Shown here: in pieces, positions 4,430 through 7,376 of the stretch
Numbering within the stretch: position 1 is the stretch's first letter
Layout: the number at the start of each line of letters is the position of its first letter
Origin: an uncultured Eubacteriales bacterium
GTDB lineage: Bacteria > Bacillota > Clostridia > Christensenellales > Borkfalkiaceae
Length of the DNA stretch: 7,376 bases
NCBI GenBank assembly: GCA_900549005.1
Contig: URMT01000083.1
Span: 1-7,376 of the forward strand
Reading direction: 5' to 3'
Position numbers and translations under genes: made by a program
Notes under the pieces: model-generated
What the model was told of the DNA's origin: nothing
Seen by the model: the letters and a program-made list of their open reading frames with translations, nothing else
Databases searched by the model: none

Positions 4430-4945
4430 ATGAAACTTTCTGATTTATACGGAAAAGAGGTTGAGAGCGCAGACAAATCGAGGCGCGGCTGGGTGCGCGC
4501 CGTTCTTGGAAACGGCAGTCTGCCGCAGTTTTTGCAGTGCTTCGACGAGGACGAGCGCGAGTTTGAAATAGATTTTAAAAACGTGATAAAGACGGGAGAA
4601 AAGATAATTTACGACGACGCCGAAAAGCGGCGAAAGAGCGCAAAAGGTATGCGGCTGGGGCTGCCCGCCTACGGAACGGACGGCGCGTTTTTGGGGCACC
4701 TAACCGATATGGTGAGCGCGAAAGACGGCACCTTTTATTACGTTATAGGCAAAAAGAAGTACCGCCCCGAATTTGTGACCGTGGGCGACGCGCTGATAGT
4801 ACGCGCCCCGCGCACGCTTAAACAGAGCGTTGTAACAGACGAGGGCGAAATCGTTCTAAAAAGGGGCAGCGCGCTCGACGGAGAGGCGCTGAAAAAGGCC
4901 GAGGAAGCGGGCGAATACTTTCAGGCGCAGATGAAAACCATTTAA
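4430..4945 (+). CDS. PRC-barrel-like protein with two repeats, unknown function
   Basis: The 171-residue soluble protein has no signal peptide or membrane helix. It looks like two PRC-barrel-type beta units. Residues 1-63 start MKLSDLYGKEV and run through GWVRAVLGNGSLPQFLQCFD to KIIYDD. Residues 73-127 contain GLPAYGTDGAFLGHLTDMV, YYVIGKKKYRPEFV and a closing DALIVR. A mixed charged tail (128-171) includes GEIVLKRGSALDGEALKKAE. PRC-barrel domains occur in ribosome maturation, photosynthetic and sporulation-associated proteins, and nothing here picks one of these roles. AAGGAGG lies 5-6 nt before the ATG, an excellent site. It stands alone on the plus strand, facing away from nadB and converging on the 5075-5668 gene. 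The domain call rests on pattern recognition only. Confidence 0.75.
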   Translation: MKLSDLYGKEVESADKSRRGWVRAVLGNGSLPQFLQCFDEDEREFEIDFKNVIKTGEKIIYDDAEKRRKSAKGMRLGLPAYGTDGAFLGHLTDMVSAKDGTFYYVIGKKKYRPEFVTVGDALIVRAPRTLKQSVVTDEGEIVLKRGSALDGEALKKAEEAGEYFQAQMKTI

Positions 4946-5010
4946 AGGCCGTTTGCTGCCGCGCTATGAAGGTGCACGCCGTAAAGCGGCGGCCAGCACT
5001 TAAAATACAT

Positions 5011-5060
5011 AATAATACCGCGGGCGGCCAAAAAATTTTGCCGCCCGCGGTATTATTTTT
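5011..5060. terminator. bidirectional terminator between convergent genes
   Basis: A perfect 17-bp stem is formed by 5011-5027 and 5041-5057 (outer AATAATACC, inner GCGGGCGG). The loop can pair further (CAAAA/TTTTG). TTTTT follows on the plus strand and GTATTTTAAG on the minus strand. It serves both the PRC-barrel gene and the convergent membrane-protein gene. Confidence 0.9.
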
Positions 5061-5074
5061 AAACGCTTTGAACT

Positions 5075-5668
5075 TTACATTTTATACTTGCCCATCAGTT
5101 TTAAAAGGGTGTTGAAGTCGTCGTTCAGCCGTTCGTTGTCCTCGGGCGAAAGCTCGCCCTTCATACGCATAAAGCCGAGCGCCGAACGAATTTTTTCGGC
5201 CTCCTCCCTGTCGCCCCTGCCCAAATCTTTTTCGAGCAGTTTTTCGGTCACCGCAAGCGCGTGTTCGGTGCGCACGTTGGTCTTTGCTGGGCGCACCGAA
5301 GGCTTAAAACTTTCGGCGGGCGGGGGAACGTCAGGCAGAACATAGCGCTGCCTGTTCTTTTTTCTGCGCGAGAGAAGGACAAGAAGCCCGTAAGAAAGAT
5401 AGGCAAAGCACCAGAACACCGCCGAAAGCAGCACAGAGAAGGCAAGCTCTTCAAACGTGAGGGCCAGCGCGAAAGTTACGGCGGCAAACACGTTGACCAT
5501 TGCAAGATAGGGGCGCTTATCCGCCGCGCGCACGCCCGCATTGAAAATCGTTAAAACGAGCGCAAGCAGAAATACAAATAAAAACGCGCCCCAGCATATA
5601 TAAAGGGCAGTTTCGAGGGTAAGGGCGGATATCGCCGCATATACGTCTTTGAAAAATTGCGAAATCAT
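5075..5668 (-). CDS. membrane protein with three helices and a cytoplasmic tail, unknown function
   Basis: The product is 197 residues. Three hydrophobic segments are visible: about 20-42 (YICWGAFLFVFLLALVLTIF), 54-71 (LAMVNVFAAVTFALALTF) and 76-99 (LAFSVLLSAVFWCFAYLSYG). A basic stop-transfer run RRKKNRQR (101-108), a proline-rich linker (111-128) and a charged helical C-terminal domain (about 133-197, ending LLKLMGKYKM) follow. The basic run suggests that the tail is cytoplasmic. No enzymatic motif is seen. No Shine-Dalgarno site precedes the ATG. Instead, TATAAT ends only 10 nt upstream, so the mRNA may be nearly leaderless unless an upstream non-ATG start in the open frame is used. The gene shares a bidirectional terminator with the PRC-barrel gene. 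Confidence 0.75.
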   Translation of the reverse strand: MISQFFKDVYAAISALTLETALYICWGAFLFVFLLALVLTIFNAGVRAADKRPYLAMVNVFAAVTFALALTFEELAFSVLLSAVFWCFAYLSYGLLVLLSRRKKNRQRYVLPDVPPPAESFKPSVRPAKTNVRTEHALAVTEKLLEKDLGRGDREEAEKIRSALGFMRMKGELSPEDNERLNDDFNTLLKLMGKYKM

Positions 5669-5740
5669 AAGTAAGTAGATTATAGCCCAAAGACGGCAAA
5701 AACGGGCGCATATATGCCCGAATAAACGGCTGTTTTGTCG

Positions 5741-5772
5741 AAAAGAAAACGGCGCGCAGAGCGCACCGTTTT
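5741..5772 (-). terminator. intrinsic terminator of the four-helix membrane-protein gene
   Basis: On the minus strand, AAAACGGTGCGC, loop TCT and GCGCGCCGTTTT form a 12-bp stem with one G-U pair (5772-5761/5757-5746), followed by CTTTT. It lies 34 nt after the stop of the 5806-6264 gene. Confidence 0.8.
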
Positions 5773-5777
5773 ACATA

Positions 5778-5797
5778 CAGTTTCAGTCAGTTTCAGT
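5778..5797. repeat. tandem duplication of CAGTTTCAGT
   Basis: Two perfect back-to-back copies of a 10-nt unit (5778-5787 and 5788-5797) lie between the stop codon of the four-helix membrane-protein gene and its terminator. This is probably a slippage duplication. Confidence 0.7.
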
Positions 5798-5805
5798 AGG
5801 TCATT

Positions 5806-6264
5806 TTATGCAGGGCGGCCGCCCTGTGGTATGCTCCGCTTTGCGCTACGGCGCATAATTATAAGGCATACGACTTCTGAGATAAACGCCGACGCTATCG
5901 CCGCGAGGTAGGCGATTATGAATACCGACCGCGCGATTGTATCTTCCCTGCCGAAAAATATATTGAAATAGTCCCAGTAAAATTCACACACGAAGCATAC
6001 AAAAAACTTTACCGCAGATAATACGAGCTGAACGGTAAAATGCACCGTGCACGTACGTAGAAAGTGATATACGCACGCCTGCGCTGCCGTAAGCGCAACA
6101 AAAATGCCAAACGGTATTACGACGTCGTCAACAGACTCCGCGCCGTCCATCAAAAAGAACACGCATAGGGCAAATATGAAATTGAGCGCATATATTACCG
6201 AAATACTTACCTTTACGCCGCGGGGCGCATCGTTTTCGGCAACGGAATTTTGCAACTTTTCCAT
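5806..6264 (-). CDS. four-helix integral membrane protein, unknown function
   Basis: The product is 152 residues and mostly hydrophobic. Likely membrane segments are about 18-39 (ISVIYALNFIFALCVFFL), 47-69 (VVIPFGIFVALTAAQACVY), 74-97 (FTVQLVLSAVKFFVCFVCEF) and 113-137 (VFIIAYLAAIASAFISEVV). A short acidic loop (about 39-46) and an aromatic loop (97-106) connect them, and a basic tail MRRSAKRS (137-144) suggests a cytoplasmic C-terminus. No transporter or enzyme motif is recognised. GCGGAG lies about 6 nt before the ATG. The promoter is perfect consensus (TTGACA, 17 nt, TATAAT), implying strong expression unless a repressor acts. Divergence from the HAD gene gives no firm functional link. Confidence 0.8.
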   Translation of the reverse strand: MEKLQNSVAENDAPRGVKVSISVIYALNFIFALCVFFLMDGAESVDDVVIPFGIFVALTAAQACVYHFLRTCTVHFTVQLVLSAVKFFVCFVCEFYWDYFNIFFGREDTIARSVFIIAYLAAIASAFISEVVCLIIMRRSAKRSIPQGGRPA

Positions 6265-6298
6265 AATTATCTCCGCAACGCACTTTGTTTACACTGTT

Positions 6299-6327
6299 AT
6301 TATATCCCTCCACGCACGGAATGTCAA
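6299..6327 (-). promoter_or_regulatory. perfect-consensus promoter of the four-helix membrane-protein gene
   Basis: On the minus strand, TTGACA (6327-6322), 17 nt, then TATAAT (6304-6299) matches the housekeeping sigma consensus at all 12 positions. The predicted start is near 6292, giving a leader of about 28 nt. GTGTAAAC (6294-6287), identical to an arm of the nad operator, covers the start site. Confidence 0.85.
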
Positions 6328-6337
6328 TACCAAAGCC

Positions 6338-6367
6338 TTGCTTTCGGGCGGCGGGCTGTGCTATAAT
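6338..6367 (+). promoter_or_regulatory. extended -10 promoter of the HAD gene
   Basis: TTGCTT (6338-6343), 18 nt, then TATAAT (6362-6367) preceded by TGC, an extended -10 (TGnTATAAT). The start site would be near 6374, about 17 nt before the ATG. Confidence 0.7.
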
Positions 6368-6390
6368 TTTATAAAGCGAGGTATAATATT

Positions 6391-7263
6391 ATGCAGTACG
6401 AAAGACTGGAAAAAGAAAGTAAGCCCGTGCTTGCCGTGTGCTACGACTTCGACCGCACGCTCTCCCCGGGCGATATGCAGGCGCAGGGCTTTATTCAGAG
6501 CGTGGGCGCGGACGTAGACGAATTCTGGAAGCAATCGAACGAGCTTGCAAAAAACAACGATATGGATATGAACCTTGCCTATATGCTTACGATGGTAAAG
6601 CGCGCAAAGGGCAAGTTTTACGTAACCAAAGAGGCCCTCAGAAAATACGGCTCGCAGATAAAGCTGTATGCGGGCGTTGAAAGCTGGTTCAAGCGTATAA
6701 ACGCCTACGGCGCGGAACGCGGCATAATAGTAGAACACTACATAATATCTTCCGGCCTGAAAGAGATGATAGAGGGCACGGCGATTGCGGGCGAGTTCAA
6801 AAAGATATATGCAAGCGCGTTTATGTATGATGACGACGGCGTGCCCGAATGGTGCGCGCAGACGATTAACTATACCAACAAGACGCAGTTTTTGTTCAGA
6901 ATTGAAAAGGGCTGCCCGGATATAAACGACCACGCGGGCGTGAACGAGTATATTCCGCCCGAAAGGCTGCGCGTGCCGCTGAGGAACTTTGTGTATATAG
7001 GCGACAGCGACACCGATATACCCTGTATGAAGCTGGTCAATTCTTCGGGCGGGCACTCCATAGGCGTGTATGACGAAAGCGGCGGGAAGGAAAAGGTTTA
7101 CCGCCTTATAAAGAACAACCGCATACGCTTTTTTGCGCCCGCAGACTACACCGAAGGCAGCGTGATGGACGGGCTTTTGAAGGCCATAATAGACAAGACC
7201 GCCGCATACGAAAAACTTGAAGAAAGGCACGTTGAAAACCTTTTGGAAGCGCGCGGGAACTGA
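6391..7263 (+). CDS. HAD-superfamily phosphatase (phosphoserine phosphatase-like)
   Basis: The 290-residue cytoplasmic protein carries all four HAD motifs. Motif I is YDFDRTLS (18-25), with D19 as the likely nucleophile and D21 as the acid/base. Motif II is IISSG (118-122). The motif III lysine is probably K164 in TNKTQF. Motif IV is YIGDSDTDIPC (202-212), with D205 and D209 binding Mg2+. The region between motifs I and II (about 26-110) is helical and forms a C1-type cap, as in phosphoserine phosphatase-like members. The reaction should be Mg2+-dependent phosphate ester hydrolysis, but the substrate is not evident. GAGG lies 9 nt before the ATG, behind an extended -10 promoter. It appears monocistronic in the window. 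Assignment to the superfamily is secure; SerB, PNPP or nucleotidase labels would be guesses. Confidence 0.88.
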   Translation: MQYERLEKESKPVLAVCYDFDRTLSPGDMQAQGFIQSVGADVDEFWKQSNELAKNNDMDMNLAYMLTMVKRAKGKFYVTKEALRKYGSQIKLYAGVESWFKRINAYGAERGIIVEHYIISSGLKEMIEGTAIAGEFKKIYASAFMYDDDGVPEWCAQTINYTNKTQFLFRIEKGCPDINDHAGVNEYIPPERLRVPLRNFVYIGDSDTDIPCMKLVNSSGGHSIGVYDESGGKEKVYRLIKNNRIRFFAPADYTEGSVMDGLLKAIIDKTAAYEKLEERHVENLLEARGN

Positions 7264-7280
7264 AAATTATAAGCATATTT

Positions 7281-7309
7281 TGCCGCATAATTTTACGGTA
7301 ATTGCGGCA
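7281..7309. other. hairpin after the HAD gene
   Basis: TGCCGCA (7281-7287) and TGCGGCA (7303-7309) form a 7-bp stem that can extend with a bulge (TAATT/GTAAT). No T run follows directly on the plus strand, so it is a weak terminator candidate for the HAD gene. The remaining 67 nt to the window end show no gene. Confidence 0.4.
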
Positions 7310-7376
7310 TATGTGCGGGGCAATTGAATAATTTAACTGTTTTTTGATACGAAAGGCGCCCGCGGTGCGGCAGAAA

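Larger units (their letters stand above)
5669..5805. other. spacer between two minus-strand membrane-protein genes
   Basis: The 137-nt spacer holds the upstream region of the 5075-5668 gene (TATAAT on the minus strand at 5684-5679), a small CGGGC/GCCCG hairpin (5703-5707/5716-5720), the terminator of the next gene, and a tandem duplication of CAGTTTCAGT. No gene is seen. Confidence 0.6.

Noticed and set aside
6361..7230. 289-codon minus-strand open frame
   Set aside because: It is the antisense shadow of the HAD gene, whose four motifs are intact; it lacks a start signal and a recognisable fold.

Overview
The window reads as a chromosomal segment of a Gram-positive-type anaerobe, most likely a Clostridia-like member of the Bacillota. 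The main reasons are a 3H-domain NiaR regulator beside nadB and nadC, strong purine-rich Shine-Dalgarno sites, many GC-rich hairpin-plus-T-run terminators, and several small Clostridia-style proteins of unknown function. Base composition looks close to balanced. The exact lineage cannot be fixed from the sequence alone.

Left half (about 1-4200), all genes on the minus strand: an NAD biosynthesis and regulation block. Transcription appears to start near 4162 from a promoter (TTGACA, 17 nt, TAAACT) whose -35 box lies inside a palindrome with TTTACAC/GTGTAAA arms. A hairpin-rich leader of about 360 nt follows, with three copies of a small stem-loop repeat and a strong intrinsic terminator about 60 nt before nadB. 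Then come nadB (L-aspartate oxidase) and nadC (quinolinate phosphoribosyltransferase), which overlap by 20 nt. Next is a 450-nt gene-free stretch with at least two kinds of intergenic repeat, one reaching the nadC stop codon. niaR (NAD/niacin-responsive repressor) follows, then a 58-codon gene of unknown function ending in a clear terminator. nadA (quinolinate synthase), needed between NadB and NadC, is not in the window. Positions 1-414 hold hairpins but no recognisable gene.

Right half (about 4200-7376): four genes not obviously linked to NAD metabolism. A plus-strand two-repeat PRC-barrel-like protein (4430-4945) converges on a minus-strand three-helix membrane protein (5075-5668), and they share a 17-bp bidirectional terminator. 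A minus-strand four-helix membrane protein (5806-6264) and a plus-strand HAD-superfamily phosphatase (6391-7263) diverge from a 126-nt spacer that contains one perfect-consensus promoter and one extended -10 promoter.

Working model: NiaR senses the niacin/NAD state and represses nadBC at the palindromic operator. A second control layer may act in the nadB leader, where the terminator competes with an alternative pairing. The most notable items are this leader and operator architecture, the unlabelled 58-aa protein next to niaR, and the repeat element abutting nadC. None of these could be tested against databases here.
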